Shown here piece by piece: positions 44,201 to 56,699 of a stretch of DNA of 64,000 nt. The DNA comes from Bidens hawaiensis. Its lineage: Eukaryota; Streptophyta; Magnoliopsida; Asterales; Asteraceae. The notes under the pieces were generated by a model, which worked only from the letters and a program-made list of their open reading frames with translations, was not told the DNA's origin and did no database searches. The stretch covers positions 124,001 through 188,000 of the forward strand of contig JAIQDT010005021.1 of the NCBI GenBank assembly GCA_021521415.1, in the 5' to 3' direction. The first letter of the stretch is position 1. Each line of letters opens with the position of its first letter. A program made the position numbers and the translations under genes.

Positions 44201-45416
44201 ACTTTTAGCTAAATAATATATTTTTATACATTTATGATTAATTTTTTCCTTCCCTCTACTCACAACCACTTTAAAAGTAAATTAAAAAATTATACGGTGT
44301 GAACAATGAAACCCAAATTTTGACTTTTTCATATAACGTTTTCTCTCTCTTCCCCTATGCACAATAACTCATAAACATACAATATAATTTACAAAACCTG
44401 CTTACATAATTATAGAGCACATATTGAGAATGCTATTTAGTTTAAACATTAATTATCATATAGTTTTTCATAAAAATATATATAATTTTATTAAAAAATT
44501 CGGACCTAGCAGGTAGGACTGTTCAAATGGTAAGACTCGACCTTTTTACCTAACACCCTTTACCCTTATAGAAAGAAACGTGAACCCGAGACCCTACCCT
44601 TTAAACAATAAGAGGGCTGGATATAATAAGGGTTTCAATGGTCCAACCATCTACCATTTAAAGCAGTAATCATATATTATTTTCTACATTACTAGTTGCA
44701 TATCTCATATATGACTTTTATATATGAATATTAGAACAATTGTACTTTTATTTAAGAACATAATAAAGTCTAACTTCAAAAGTTTATTAACCATGTGAAC
44801 TAATACAAATAATATTCACATTCACAAATTACATTAGAGAATAATTCGGTGATTCCCATATATATGTTTCCAATCGGTAGTATGGCCCTTTATTTTATTT
44901 TTCTTAGTAGTTGGGAAATTTCGAATGAATCATATATGATATACAAATCTCTCATAAATTTCAGATTAATCACGAATATGATGTATATCTAATGATCTAG
45001 AAACTAGTAAACGGGTCAAGGGTTTGAAAAGGGGGTCCGACCCTTGAAACTCTTTTACCATTTAAAGTGAAATTTACATATCCTTAACCCGACCCATATT
45101 ATATACTCTAGTCCAATTAAGGGTTTTGCAAGTCAGGTAAACGGGTTTCAAGGGTTCGACCCTTATCTTGCTTACCCTTACTAGCGGGTGTTGGGTCGGG
45201 GCCCGTCGATCACCCTATCCTCCTTAAGAGTCGGCCCTGGCTAGATGTGTCGTGATCTTATGTTCATTTTTTCTAGAGACACTAAAACGTCGCTTCATAT
45301 CTTTACATGTCATGGGATAACTTCTAAAGATTGCCAGTTAGTGCTTTCTTAGGTTCGCTTAGTTAGTGAAAACTATAAACCTAAGAATGTTTATTCTTGG
45401 TTGGATCAAATTCATT

Positions 45417-45578
45417 TATCAAATAAGAAGAAATTGTTGGTGGAAAGAGTTTGTTTTATTATGTGGTGGGTTATTTATAAGACCAGAAACATAGATGTTT
45501 TATTAAGAAGACAACTTGAAAATGAAGCTTATTTTCGAGTTTATTTTACAATTTTCATTAATTTGGATTGCAACTAGG
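45417..45578 (+). pseudogene. Possible C-terminal remnant of a plant L1-type LINE
   Basis: A frame reads 'LVERVCFIMWWVIYKTRN' then 'LENEAYFRVYFTIFI' before a stop. The 'W-x2-W-x-x-(R)N' pattern resembles the tail after the zf-RVT region of plant L1 proteins ('WCIWKARN'-type). Upstream sequence is too degraded to confirm this. Confidence 0.35.
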
Positions 45579-46784
45579 AACAAAAAGGCACAAATAAGTT
45601 GGACCAAGTGGATAAAAACCTAAGTTGGACCAAGTGAATCATAAAGCCTCTTATTTCATGTAAATTTGTTTTTTGATTGATTCGTTAGCTTTTTCTAACC
45701 AGCTACACGAATTTTATAAATATATGCCGTTCAAAAAGTTTTTGTGTTTCATGAGCTAAGATCATATGGAGAGGGATGAATTTTTAATTCAATAGTAAAC
45801 ACGTAAATTTTATAAACTAAAATTCGCGAAGAAGTTACCCATGGCCATGATATTGTATCACATGAGGGTAAAGTCACATTGATGTCAATGGGAAATATAA
45901 TTAGCTTTTATACACGACTTTCATGTATCTATTTGACAAATCAGTGATTTGATAGTCGTTTCTAGCATCATGATTATTGTATATAGATTTGTTGGATATA
46001 GTTGACGCACACCCAACATGGCTTATCAATGATGGAGTCTAAATACATGTCTAAAATCTAAGTATTCAAATCTTGACTTTAGTCTCATTTAGACTTTTTA
46101 AACATTGAGAATAACAGTTGAGCATGTGTTGTGGTCCTTGTGGATGAGCTTTAACTAGTTTAAAATCACATCATTGTTACTTACATACTGTGATACTCCG
46201 TATTAACTAACTAATCTATCGACTTGTGTTGTGAATGAGCTTTAACTAACGAATACCTCAACTGTTATTTAATTTTTTATTTTATATATAAAAGTATGAA
46301 AATTAATCTTATTGGTTAAGAAATGACTGGCCCCACACTTCCTCCCCTTGAGGCGCGCCAATGCTTTGCGAGGTAGGGGTGGCGGCCGGGTTTGAAGATG
46401 GTGGTGTTTGGCGCCCACCTTACTGAAATGGCAGGAGGGTGGCACCCTCTTTGCTCTTCAACGGTTAGTCTTAAAGCGTATGCATCATAGTTAATATTTT
46501 CAATTCTTTAATGATTTATGAGAGATTATTAAATTTTTATTCTGTGTTAGATAAAACCAAAAGTAGTCTTTGGCTACTAAAAAGTTTAGTTTGAGACTTT
46601 GGCTTCTTTTAGTTCAGTCTAAATTTCTATGGCTGTGATAAACCACGACATCAAGTAAGGACTCATCATTCATAATACACTAACCGATACATGTTGAGCA
46701 AAGTGATGAAATTATTTCAACTTTTATGTATCAATACTATAAACATTATTCAGTTAAAAACAAACTGTTATTAAACAGCAATCA

Positions 46785-46920
46785 CTTATTTAAATATATG
46801 CATTTAGTTTTTCTTAAACTACTAGTTTTCTATGAAGAGTTATTTAAATGTACGCAATTATTAAATTTACATTTTGTTCTTCTTAAACTATTAGTTTTCT
46901 ATGAAGAGTTACTCATTTGT
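46785..46920. repeat. Diverged tandem pair, about 75 bp
   Basis: Two copies share TTATTTAAAT/TTATTAAATT, CAT(T)T(A/T)GTT(T/C)TTCTTAAACTA, TTAGTTTTCTATGAAGAGTTA-type sequence. No gene. Confidence 0.75.
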
Positions 46921-47475
46921 TAAAAGAAAAAGAGAAAAAATTCTTTTAATAAAAGTAAATGGAAATAGTTTATGGTATTGGTGTCCCACTAAGATGTCTT
47001 TTATTTTAGAGATGTTTTAAAATTTAAATCATGTAATGTTTAAATATATGTGATTACTTAGGAGTAAGCTTGACGTAAAAAAAATATATATGTATATGAC
47101 CCAAAATCATAATAGAGATTATGTAATTGTAAATCCATGTATAAAAAGAATTAGGGGTTTTAAATTAGTAGCAATGATTAAGGACTATTTCTCATATTCT
47201 GATCTAAAGTATACTTCTATTCACCTATTAGATAAATTTTTTTCGAACAACAAATTTCAATAAACCATCAACTAGAAGCTGAAAATATATAAAACAAGAA
47301 ACATGTGAATGCAAAAAACAGTGCTTCAAAAGAAGCCATTAAAAACAGTCATGTGCTCCCTCAAACAAAACAATAGTAAACCAACTCCGCACTAACCCCT
47401 CTAATTGCAAAAGGAAAAGAATTTCCAAGAGCCTTCACATAAAACCAAAAAACCTTAAACGGGACCTCCTTCGAT

Positions 47476-48116
47476 TAGGGATGACAATGAATTGGGTTTG
47501 GCTGTGTATTGCTAATCCCATACGCATACCCGGCCCATTACCCGTCGCCCGTAGGGTATCAATTACACCCACTAGTTTGTTAAAAAAAATCCATTTTGAA
47601 TTTCTAAGTATATTTTTACCATTATGATTATCATATACATATTATTTATATAAGAGCTTTTACAATTTAAAATATGACACATTACGTACATATAAACGTT
47701 ATTACAAATAAATAATCTTACTTTAGTTTTATATAACTTTATGTATAAACTCGATAACATAGAAAATATAAAATATATTTTAAATACAAATCTAAATACA
47801 AACTAATTTTTTTCTCCGTATAGTGGACATAAAAAAATGAAGTGTTATTAGACAAATGCTAAAAAAATATAAAATTAATAATTAAAATTTTCAAGGTTTA
47901 TAATTCAGTATATAATTATATAATTCGGGTAACCGAGTGTGTTTTCTCGGGTAATCAGGCCAGGCATCATTAAATCCTATACACGACATGTACCCACGAA
48001 AATATTTCAAACTAATCCCATAACCAGTCCAATACCTGTCAGGCTTCAGGTATACTTGTCCCGAATGCTTCGAGTTTCAAGTATACCCCTTGAACTCGAG
48101 TTATTTGTTATCCCTA
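47476..48116. mobile_element. hAT-like MITE
   Basis: The left end TAGGGATGACAA (47476) and the right end reversed TAGGGATAACAA (48116) match at 11 of 12 positions. Interiors near both ends carry GGGTAT/ATACCC and CTCGAG/ACCCG words typical of these MITEs. The 8-bp flanks do not match convincingly, so the duplication has decayed or the ends are off by a few bases. Confidence 0.55.
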
Positions 48117-48474
48117 TCAGCAATTAAGTAAATTAAAACTTACTCACTGACACCTATTTTAATCATTAATCTATATATATATATATTTTGGCGTAAAAAA
48201 ACCATTGATCATGACCCCTATTTTAATTAGCACTTTACCCTCTTCTAATACCGAACATAGTATATGAAGAGAGAAGTGTCTCCTCTTTTAATTTCATTGG
48301 TTCTCATGTATAATAGCCTCACCATCAAAATTTTACGCGTATAGAAAGTGATGAGATAGATTTTGAAGCTCAAAGCGCCCATAGCGTCCTGGGGACGGTG
48401 TACCCAGCGCTATGAAGGCTTTTTACACCTTCATGATGCCCCACTACGGTGGCCTAATCAACTAGGAAAATTAA
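48117..48474. other. Short intergenic stretch, no gene seen
   Basis: AT-rich DNA with a short TA run (48172-48185) and a GC-richer patch (48375-48455, 'GCGTCCTGGGGACGGTGTACC') that I cannot assign. No coding frame. Confidence 0.5.
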
Positions 48475-48858
48475 GGGTGTGTTTGGGATTGCTTATTTAA
48501 GTGAAAAGAGACTTTTTGTTAAAAGGACTTATTAACTTATGAATTTTATAAAAGAAGTTTTTTAAAAAATGTTTGGATTAGCTTATGTGTTATGAAAAAC
48601 CAAAATGACTAAAAAGTACACTCTCTTTTGAAAGGAGTGTAATGAGTTTTGAGGGTTAGAGGGGTGTAATATGTAAATCATACCCATTAAGTTAATAAGT
48701 TAGAAATTACTAATTTTTCAAAGCCCCTTTATTTTGCTTTCTCCGTAAGTTAAAATCCATAAGGTCTTATGGTTTGCCAAACACCTTATACACCTTATTA
48801 ACATTTTAAAAAGTTTATAAGTTATAAGTTGATGAAAGTAAAGAATTCCAAACACCCC
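48475..48858. mobile_element. Tourist-like (PIF/Harbinger) MITE
   Basis: 384 bp with ends GGGTGTGTTTGGGATT and, reversed, GGGGTGTTTGGAATT. It is flanked by the 3-bp duplication TAA (48472-48474, 48859-48861). The TNTTTGG-type terminus and TAA/TTA target are those of Tourist-like elements. Non-coding. Confidence 0.75.
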
Positions 48859-49956
48859 TAAACTATAAGACAAATACCATATTTATATGACCCAACTTAG
48901 ACTAGCATAACCCAAATAATTAATTAATTACTCAAATTCCACATAATTCGAACTAGGGGTGTCCAAAATACTCGAACCCGATTAACCCGACCCGACCCGA
49001 ACCCGAATAAGCTAATTAGGGTCGGGTTAATAGGGTCAAAATGTATTAATCGGGTTATTTCAGCCGAATTGTTAATAGGGTCGGGTTTCGGGTTCATTTC
49101 TGGAAAAAAGTCGGGTTTCGGGTTAACCCGAATAACCCGATTAGTGGTGATACTTAACTTCAAATACGATGATAAAAATGTGAAATAAGCACTAAAAAGT
49201 CAATAATATAAGTTTTATAGAGAAGTTAATTATTCTTCTTGTTCATGAACCGTTTGGTGAAAAGTTCATTTAAGTTGTGTAAACGAACAAACATGAACAC
49301 ATGTTTCACTCGTTCATTTATGTTCGTGAATGTTCGTTTAAGATCGTTCATTTAAGTTTGTTTACGTTCATTCATGTTAGCTTAGATACTAATAGAAAAT
49401 TATTAATTCTTATTTGCATTAAGAAATTGTATCACCCTAATATGTTTTATATTTGTTTGTTTGGGTCTATTTATATGCGTTCATTTATGTCCGTTTATGT
49501 ATGTTTGTGTTCGTTAATGTATGTACATATATGTATATATATATATATATGTTCTTCATGTTCGTTTATCTTTGTTAAATTATGTTCATTTATGTTCGAG
49601 AGCTATTTGTTTAGATTTTTAATTAAACGAACATAAATGACCATGAGAATGCTTATTTTTTAACCAACGAACAGTAACACACATATTTGTTTGATTAAAC
49701 GTTCGTGTTCGTTTGAAGTTAAATGAACGAACACGGACATGCCTATATGTAATTATAACGTAACTACTTGTAAAAAAGTTGAAAATTGTGTGGAACGAGA
49801 AATTTTGCAGCCTACAAGTTACAAACACAAAAATCAATTTAAAATTATAAAGTAGCATGGTCAACCCGATTAACCCGACTAACCAGACCCGATTAACCCG
49901 AAACCCGAATAACCCGAACCCGACCAACCCGAATCTTAATAGGGTCGGGTTACGGG

Positions 49957-51900
49957 TGTAACACCCCGACCAAAGGCGGATTATACATCGGGGCGCCACA
50001 TATTGTTACATTACTCGTGACACTATTTGGTGTCAATATTTATTAATACACATTCATACGCACACGCGCAGCGTAAACATAGATAACATAAATCAACTTA
50101 AATCAATATATATTAAATTATAATATTCGAGCAACATATACTTGTCTTGTTACATTTTAAGCTAGGTCCAAAACAAAAGAAAACTTTCTACGTGTCCACA
50201 AGCTCCAAAACAGCTACTGCAAAGCTGAACATGTGTTAAAATAAACGTCAAACACTTGCGTGTTGGTGAGAAATCAAGTTTAATAGATAATCATAGATAA
50301 CCATAAATCTGCGCGCAACATATGTTAGTCTGGTATTTAACAAGGGTGAGATCAGATTGTGACCAAGCCTTAGATTCATAGTTCAATCCGTACTCCAAAT
50401 TGAGTACAAAAACAAGAAAACTGTGCAAGTGTAAACAAAAGAGAAATCATAAACGATAGGTCTCCCGTGTCTAGCAATGGATCCATGAGAGCTTCGGAAT
50501 AGGCCGACCAAAGCGGTTGATGATACACACATACAAATAACAGCCAAGTAAATAATCCATAACACATGGGATACTGCGCGACTAAAGTTCATAAACAGGT
50601 TTAAGACTCAAGTTTGTATGAACACATGAACATCCCAAAAACATTAAAACTAAAAAGGGATTAGGTACGAGATTACTCACTTGATAAATGGTGATGATAG
50701 AAAGATAAAGCAAGAACCAAACAAGCAAAGTTAACCTATAAACAAGATTATTGTTTTAACGATTGGTTTTATGTCTTGATTATAAGTTAGCATAATTAAT
50801 AAGTAAATTATTATATATAATATATTACCGGAAAGCAGGAAGGAAGACGGAGGCAGAGAGAGACGGCAAGAGAACAACGGCAGAGAGCAAAGGAGCAAGA
50901 GAGAAACAAGAGAGTAAATGTGTTTGTGTGTGAAGTGTTATGAATAATATTATCATTTATAGGGAAACCCTAGGAGACAACAATCCAGAAAAAGGGGAAA
51001 AGATCTTCAACAGGATCAAGCAAAAGATAACAAAAGCAAAAAGGTTCCCAAAGCAAAAGATATCAAAAGATATGGCAGCAGGGAAAAAGAGAAAAGGCTG
51101 ACAGGGAACAGTAAACAGGCATGGGAGGGGTCAGAAAAAGGAACAGGAAAAGCAAATCTCAAAAGATTATGTCAGTCACTTTTTCTACCAACCAATAGGG
51201 TTGGTGCGCATGCAGCGCCGAAAGTGGCTTTTCAGACATAAAGCAGATTAGGTCAACAGCTCAAAAAGATACAAAAGCAAACGGCTAGAATAAACAGAAA
51301 GACACAAGGGTTAAGCGCGAGAAGGCATCGGGCGCAAAGGCAGACACAGAGTCAAGAGTGCGTGAAGGCAGACAGAACCAACCTCAACGCGACGCGGGAA
51401 GGACTACATTTCTAAGCGTGCTGCGGGAAGAACTCCAGTTCTTAGCACACTGCGGGAAGAACTCCAGTTCTTAGCGCACTGCGGGAAGAACTCCAGTCCT
51501 TAGCGCACTGCGGGAAGAACTCCAGTCCTTAGCACACTGCGGGAAGATTTCGCCACTCGCAAGCAGGAACAGCAGGTCAACACGCTGGACAACACGCAGG
51601 CTTCCTGAGGGATCTTGCGTGTAGGAAATGCACAGACATCCTTAGGCGGGAAGAACCAAAGGGCAAGCAAAGAGAAGGGACGGGACGGCGGAAAGAAAAG
51701 AAAAGGAGGCGGAAAGAAAGAGAGAGGAAGGCGGAAAGAATCAGAGAAGAAGAGAGACAGGACGGCGGGAAGGAAGAGATAAGGGCGGGAAGGAACACAA
51801 AACAAATACAAGATTAAAAATAAAGTTTAAATCAGAACAGAAAGAGATCGGTCAGAAAAACGGGTACCTGGTTCGGGTCGGATTCGGGGCAGATGTTACA
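49957..51900 (-). repeat. 3' LTR of the gypsy element
   Basis: 1944 bp, with TGTAACATC...GTGTTACA ends on the minus strand. It holds five GCGGGAAG-start units of a 29-bp tandem repeat (51423-51546). It is 33 bp longer than the 5' LTR, because of one extra 29-bp unit and three tiny indels. Short frames inside (for example 50376-50592, 51500-51811) recur in the other LTR and are not genes. Confidence 0.95.
51423..51546. repeat. 29-bp tandem repeat in the 3' LTR
   Basis: Starts at 51423, 51452, 51481, 51510 and 51539; unit GCGGGAAGAACTCCAGT(T/C)CTTAGC(A/G)CACT. The 5' LTR has starts at 58683, 58712, 58741 and 58770, one fewer. LTRs are identical at insertion, so the copy number changed afterwards. 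Confidence 0.93.
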
Positions 51901-51917
51901 GTCTCCCCTACTTTAAG
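51901..51917 (-). promoter_or_regulatory. Polypurine tract of the gypsy element
   Basis: On the minus strand, CTTAAAGTAGGGGAGAC directly precedes the 3' LTR (TGTAACATC). This is the plus-strand primer position. Confidence 0.88.
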
Positions 51918-51934
51918 AAATTTCGTCCCGAAAT

Positions 51935-54900
51935 TTAACTCGAAGTAGGTTGCGCAGAGAAAAGGTACGGGTACTTGATCTTCATTTGATCTTCCCTTTC
52001 CCATGTAAACTCGGCTCCGCGCTTGGACTCCCATCGAACTTTAACAATAGGGATACGACTGCGCTTGGTTCGCTTAACCTCGCGATCCATAATCTCAACA
52101 GGCTTCTCAATGAAATGCATAGATTCGTCAACTTGAACTTCATCAAGCGGAATGTGAAGGTTCTCGTCGGCTAAACACTTCTTGAGATTGGATACATGGA
52201 ACGTTGGATGCACATTGCTGAGCGCGAGCGGTAGATCAAGTCTGTAGGCAACTTTTCCTACACGCGCGAGAATCTTGAATGGTCCAACATATCGAGGAGC
52301 AAGCTTACCTTTCTTCCCAAAGCGGACAACACCTATCCAAGGCGACACTTTGAGGAGAACAAGATCACCAACTTGAAATTCGAGAGGCTTTCGCCTGCGA
52401 TCTGCGTAACTCTTCTGTCGGCTTCTGGCAGTCAGCAGATGATCACGGATCTTAGCGATTTTATCGGTTGTCTCTTGAACAAGTTCGGGTCCTGTGATTT
52501 GCACATCACCCACTTCGCTCCAACAAATCGGAGAACGGCACTTTCGACCGTAAAGTGCTTCGAATGGGGCCATACCAATACTGGAATGATAGCTGTTATT
52601 ATAAGAGAACTCGACCAGAGGTAGGTGTGAATCCCAATTACCTCCAAAATCAAGAACACAAGATCGGAGCATATCCTCAAGGGTTTGAATAGTTCGCTCA
52701 GACTGTCCGTCAGTCTGAGGATGATATGCAGTACTCATGTCCAAGCGAGTTCCTAACGCAGATTGGAGAGATTTCCAAAAGCGTGATATAAAACGGCCAT
52801 CGCGATCGGATATGATGCTCAAAGGAGTACCATGGCGGCAGACAATCTCCTTGACATAAAGCTGCGCGAGTTGCTCAACACGGTAGGTCTCACGAATGGG
52901 CAGAAAATGAGCAGACTTAGTTAATCGGTCCACTATTACCCAAATGCTATCATGTTTGCTCGCGGTCAAAGGTAACTTGGTGACAAAGTCCATCGCTATA
53001 CATTCCCATTTCCACGAACGAATTTCTAGTTGTACGAGCAAACCAGAGGGGCGTTGATGTTCAGCTTTTACCTTAGAACAAGTCAGGCATTTAGCTACGA
53101 ACATAGCAATATCCTTCTTCATACCAGGCCACCAATAAGTCATGCGCAAATCCTTGTACATTTTATCAGCGCCGGGATGAATGGAATACCGAGTTTTATG
53201 CGCTTCACTCAGTAGGACAGATCGGAGGTTTTCATCTTTGGGAATCCAGATGCGATTGAGATAGCAAAGAATTCCACTCAGATTAGGGACAAGATGCGCT
53301 TCCGCGCCACACGCTAACTCGGCGCGAAGGTTGCCACTGCTGATGGATGCGCGCTGCGCGTCACGAATGCTTGATTCAAGATTGCTTTGAATCGGCGCAA
53401 AGTGAAGCTGCGTGCGCGGCAAGATACAGTTAAGCTGGCAGGGTTTTCGGCTGAGCGCATCAGCTACCACATTAGCCTTCCCAGGGTGATACCGGATCTC
53501 ACAATCGTAATCGCTGATGAGTTCGTTCCATCGGCGTTGTCTCATGTTAAGTTCCTTTTGGTCAAAGATATGCTGAAGGCTTTTATGGTCAGTGTAAAGG
53601 ATACACTTAGTACCATAGAGGTAGTGTCTCCAGATTTTCAAGGCAAATACAACTGCACCAAGTTCGAGGTCATGAGTTGTATAATTCTTCTCGTGAATTT
53701 TAAGTTGCCTTGATGCGTAAGCGATGACCTTGCCTCGTTGCATAAGAACACAGCCGAGACCTTGGTTGGAAGCATCGCAATACACGACAAAATCATCATT
53801 ACCCTCAGGTAGCGCGAGAACAGGAGCTTCACACAACAATCGCTTGAGTGTCAGAAAGGCTTCTTCTTGCTTCGAGCCCCAAACATACGGTTTGTCTTTG
53901 TGCGTTAGAGCTGTTAAAGGCAAAGCGATCTTTGAGAAGTTCGAGATGAAGCGCCGGTAATAACCAGCTAAGCCCAGAAAAGAACGGATCTCGGTAGGAG
54001 AAGACGGCGTAATCCAGTTCTTGATTGCTTCAATCTTGGATGGGTCGACATGAATGCCCATCTTGTTTACAACATGACCAAGAAACTGTACTTCATCCGA
54101 CCAAAATTCACACTTGGAGAGCTTGGCAAAGAGTTGCTCGGCTCTAAGCTTTTGCAACACCAATCGAAGATGTTGCTCATGCTCGGCCTTAGTCTTAGAA
54201 TAAATCAGAACGTCATCGATAAACACAATCACGAATTTATCCAAGAAAGGCCTACACACCCGATTCATTAGATCCATGAAAACGGCGGGTGCGTTGGTTA
54301 AACCGAAGGACATGACCAAGAATTCAAAATGGCCATAGCAGGTTCGAAAGGCAGTCTTCGGAACATCTTCATCACGGATACGCAACTGGTGATATCCGGA
54401 ACGGAGATCGATCTTGGAAAAACAAGAGGCACCTTGGAGTTGATCGAAGAGGTCGTCAATACGCGGTAAGGGATACCGGTTCTTAATGGTGAGTTTGTTC
54501 AACTCGCGGTAATCAATACACATGCGAAACGTACCATCTTTCTTTTTAACGAACAACACCGGAGCACCCCAGGGCGAAGAGCTAGGGCGAATGAATCCTT
54601 TAGCAGTCAACTCTTGAAGTTGGCTTGCCAATTCTTGCATTTCAGCGGGTGCAAGACGATAAGGAGATTTGGCTACGGGGGAAGCACCAGGGACAAGATC
54701 AATACGGAACTCGACTTCACGAGCGGGAGGGATACCAGGAAGATCATCAGGAAAGACTTCAGGGAAGTCACGCACAACAGGGATATCGCGAAGCTTCTTT
54801 TCTTCAGCAGGTTCGACCACATGTGCTAAGAATGCGACACATTTCTTCCGCATGAGTCTTTGGGCTTCGGCGCAAGACATAAGTTTAAGACCGCGGGAGG

Positions 54901-55348
54901 GTTTCTCGCCATAGATGTGAAGATCACCATTTTCTCGAGGAATGCGAATCATCTTCTTGGCGCAAATAACTTCGGCGCGATTACGCGAGAGCCAGTCCAT
55001 ACCAATAATAACATCAAAGCTTCCAAGAGGCATGGGGATGAGGTCGATCAGAAAATCGTTTTCGTTAAGGTTAAGCGTGCAATCTTTAATCACTGAGTTA
55101 ATTAAAATAGTTTCACCATTAGCCAATTCAACTGAAAAATCTTCTTTTAAGTTATCGCGCGGTCGCGCAAGCTTCTGCTCAAAGGCGCGAGAGATAAAAC
55201 TTCTATCGGCGCCAGTATCAAAAAGTATAGAAGCATAAAATCCGTTAAGCAAAAATGTACCATTAACTACGTCATTATTCGCTTGCGCTTGGTGCGCGGT
55301 TATGTTAAAAGCTCGTCCACGCGTTACTTGGTTAGAGATCTGGTTCAC
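51935..55348 (-). CDS. pol: Gypsy pol (protease, RT, RNase H, integrase, chromodomain)
   Basis: 1137 codons counted from a GTG at 55348; the frame is actually open back to the gag stop. Protease '[11 protein letters not shown]' (43-53). RT from about 265, with '[13 protein letters not shown]', '[11 protein letters not shown]' and catalytic 'FIDDVL' (376-381). RNase H 'VYCDASNQG' (522-530) and 'YTDHKSL'. Integrase HHCC zinc region with 'CLTCSK' (754-759), core D787, D848 and E884 (DD35E). The last 75 residues ('[11 protein letters not shown]', '[19 protein letters not shown]') form a Tekay-type chromodomain, known to steer integration toward chromatin. All catalytic residues I looked for are present. 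The stretch 55349-55543, in the same frame, carries a CCHC knuckle '[14 protein letters not shown]'. Confidence 0.95.
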   Translation of the reverse strand: MNQISNQVTRGRAFNITAHQAQANNDVVNGTFLLNGFYASILFDTGADRSFISRAFEQKLARPRDNLKEDFSVELANGETILINSVIKDCTLNLNENDFLIDLIPMPLGSFDVIIGMDWLSRNRAEVICAKKMIRIPRENGDLHIYGEKPSRGLKLMSCAEAQRLMRKKCVAFLAHVVEPAEEKKLRDIPVVRDFPEVFPDDLPGIPPAREVEFRIDLVPGASPVAKSPYRLAPAEMQELASQLQELTAKGFIRPSSSPWGAPVLFVKKKDGTFRMCIDYRELNKLTIKNRYPLPRIDDLFDQLQGASCFSKIDLRSGYHQLRIRDEDVPKTAFRTCYGHFEFLVMSFGLTNAPAVFMDLMNRVCRPFLDKFVIVFIDDVLIYSKTKAEHEQHLRLVLQKLRAEQLFAKLSKCEFWSDEVQFLGHVVNKMGIHVDPSKIEAIKNWITPSSPTEIRSFLGLAGYYRRFISNFSKIALPLTALTHKDKPYVWGSKQEEAFLTLKRLLCEAPVLALPEGNDDFVVYCDASNQGLGCVLMQRGKVIAYASRQLKIHEKNYTTHDLELGAVVFALKIWRHYLYGTKCILYTDHKSLQHIFDQKELNMRQRRWNELISDYDCEIRYHPGKANVVADALSRKPCQLNCILPRTQLHFAPIQSNLESSIRDAQRASISSGNLRAELACGAEAHLVPNLSGILCYLNRIWIPKDENLRSVLLSEAHKTRYSIHPGADKMYKDLRMTYWWPGMKKDIAMFVAKCLTCSKVKAEHQRPSGLLVQLEIRSWKWECIAMDFVTKLPLTASKHDSIWVIVDRLTKSAHFLPIRETYRVEQLAQLYVKEIVCRHGTPLSIISDRDGRFISRFWKSLQSALGTRLDMSTAYHPQTDGQSERTIQTLEDMLRSCVLDFGGNWDSHLPLVEFSYNNSYHSSIGMAPFEALYGRKCRSPICWSEVGDVQITGPELVQETTDKIAKIRDHLLTARSRQKSYADRRRKPLEFQVGDLVLLKVSPWIGVVRFGKKGKLAPRYVGPFKILARVGKVAYRLDLPLALSNVHPTFHVSNLKKCLADENLHIPLDEVQVDESMHFIEKPVEIMDREVKRTKRSRIPIVKVRWESKRGAEFTWEREDQMKIKYPYLFSAQPTSS

Positions 55349-55543
55349 CGGATTCGCTTGCGTAATCTGAACTTGTAGTCTTGGGCACGCGTTCCGGAAA
55401 TGACTGGGATCACCGCAGTTATAGCACGACCTGGGTCGTGTAGGGTATGTTAGTTGAGGGTTCTGCGGGTAGGTTGGTGGTATTTGTGCGATGGGGTTGG
55501 CGGAAGGGACTCTACAGTTCTCAGCAGCGTGACCAACGCGGCT

Positions 55544-56560
55544 TCATCGGTTACATTGTCGACACGGGACTTGAGGCGGGTGGTGGAATCTACAGGTTGG
55601 GCAAAAGGGTTGGTTTCCTGTATAGGGTTTCTTGGTTGGCGGGGCAGGGAGTGCTGGATTGGTTAAGGCATAGTTGTGGGCTACAGGAGGTGCTGGGTAG
55701 GTCGACAGTGGGTTAGGAGCGTATACTATAGGTTGGTAGGCGGGTTGCTGGACAACAAGCGGGTTGGTAAGCGCGTAGGTTTGATGACTGGATTTGTGCC
55801 TACGTTTGAGGTGGTTACGGTTTGAAGGTTCTGGTTTGGTTTCTGCGGGTTCAGGGACAGTTTTGGTAGGTTTGGTCTTCTCAGTCCCCCGCAGGAACAG
55901 GGTTCCTGCTCTGACATGGTTGTCGCTGAGCACAGCGGCCAACTCTATGGCGTCAGAGAGGGTTACTGGGTTTCTGGCCCATACAGAATCTTGGATTTCC
56001 ATGGGGAGACCCCCAAGGAATTTCTCTATGGCTCGGCGTGAAGGGGTAACAAGGTGAGGGACAAGCAGGCTTAGTTCATGGAAGCGCGTCGCGTACTCGC
56101 GCGCTTCACCGCTGTACTGCTTAAGATTCCAAAATTCCTCCTCCAGGCGCTTAACTTCGTTGGGAGGGCAGAATTCTCGCGTCAAGATTTCCTTGAATTC
56201 CTCCCAGAGCATGCTAGAAGCAGCCTCTGCGCCACGCGCATGAGCTACTCCATTCCACCAAGTAAGCGCCCTTGATTCCAGGACACTAGAGGCATATAGG
56301 GTTCGTCTGTCTGGAGGGCATTGGGTGTGGAGGAAAGTGTTTTCAATTTTCTCAAGCCATTGGAGCATCACGGTGGCTCCTTCAAGACCTGTGAACTTTG
56401 GAGGGTTACCCGCATTGAAAGTCTTAATGTTATAACTGAAGGTGTTGGCATTGTTTTGGCTCAAAGCTTGGGTTATTGCGGCGGCCATTTCCTGGGAACG
56501 TTGCTGCCTACGCCTGCGCGAGGCTTCTCTCCTCTGATAACGGGCTGATAGCGGAGGCAT
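55544..56560 (-). CDS. gag: Gypsy gag, ending at an in-frame TGA within a zinc knuckle
   Basis: 338 codons from ATG at 56560. A basic start (Arg/Gln-rich) leads into a retrotransposon Gag domain ('AVMLQWLEKIENTF'-like 'TVMLQWLEKIENTF', 'WWNGVAH', 'WEEFKEILTREFCP', 'EEEFWNLKQYSGEAREYATRFHEL'). A Pro-rich linker and a Cys/His region ('CPTCRFHHPPQVPC') follow. The frame is closed by TGA at 55546-55544. Pol continues in the same frame, 66 codons from this TGA to the GTG at 55348. By spacing, the stop codon sits where the second cysteine of a CCHC knuckle is expected (Cys at -3, then His at +5 and Cys at +10). It is therefore most simply a nonsense mutation in a once single gag-pol frame. Confidence 0.9.
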   Translation of the reverse strand: MPPLSARYQRREASRRRRQQRSQEMAAAITQALSQNNANTFSYNIKTFNAGNPPKFTGLEGATVMLQWLEKIENTFLHTQCPPDRRTLYASSVLESRALTWWNGVAHARGAEAASSMLWEEFKEILTREFCPPNEVKRLEEEFWNLKQYSGEAREYATRFHELSLLVPHLVTPSRRAIEKFLGGLPMEIQDSVWARNPVTLSDAIELAAVLSDNHVRAGTLFLRGTEKTKPTKTVPEPAETKPEPSNRNHLKRRHKSSHQTYALTNPLVVQQPAYQPIVYAPNPLSTYPAPPVAHNYALTNPALPAPPTKKPYTGNQPFCPTCRFHHPPQVPCRQCNR

Positions 56561-56699
56561 TCTATAAAAGTTTTAAATTTTAGTTAATATCTTGGTTTTA
56601 GCGCAAAGTATAACCTCGAAAAGCTTGGTTTCACGGAGTTAGTTACTGTCAAAGGTTAAAGTAAAATAAATGACCCTAAATGCAGACTTAATAAAGGTA

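Larger units (their letters stand above)
42180..47475. other. Intergenic region, no gene seen
   Basis: About 5.3 kb of AT-rich DNA downstream of the CobW gene. I see a possible LINE tail (45417-45578), a diverged tandem pair (46785-46920), GC-rich patches near 45000-45230 (GGGTCGGG/CCCGACCC words) and 46335-46460, and no other recognisable structure. The small open frames (42759-42992, 43415-43603) have no domain features. Confidence 0.6.

Noticed and set aside
49301..49636. 111-residue frame rich in Phe/Cys/Tyr
   Set aside because: It translates the GTTCATTTATGTTCG words of a hAT-type MITE, not a gene.
50376..50592. Two overlapping short frames repeated at 57634-57850
   Set aside because: Their recurrence comes from the two LTRs of one element. 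They have no domains and no conservation evidence apart from LTR identity.
51500..51811. Ser/Pro/Phe-rich frame in the gypsy LTR, again at 58731-59024
   Set aside because: It translates the purine-rich GGCGGGAAG array on the opposite strand and changes length with repeat number.
55544..55546. Selenocysteine or programmed recoding at the gypsy TGA
   Set aside because: Land plants lack selenoprotein machinery, and no recoding signal was recognised. A mutation at a zinc-knuckle cysteine codon is simpler.
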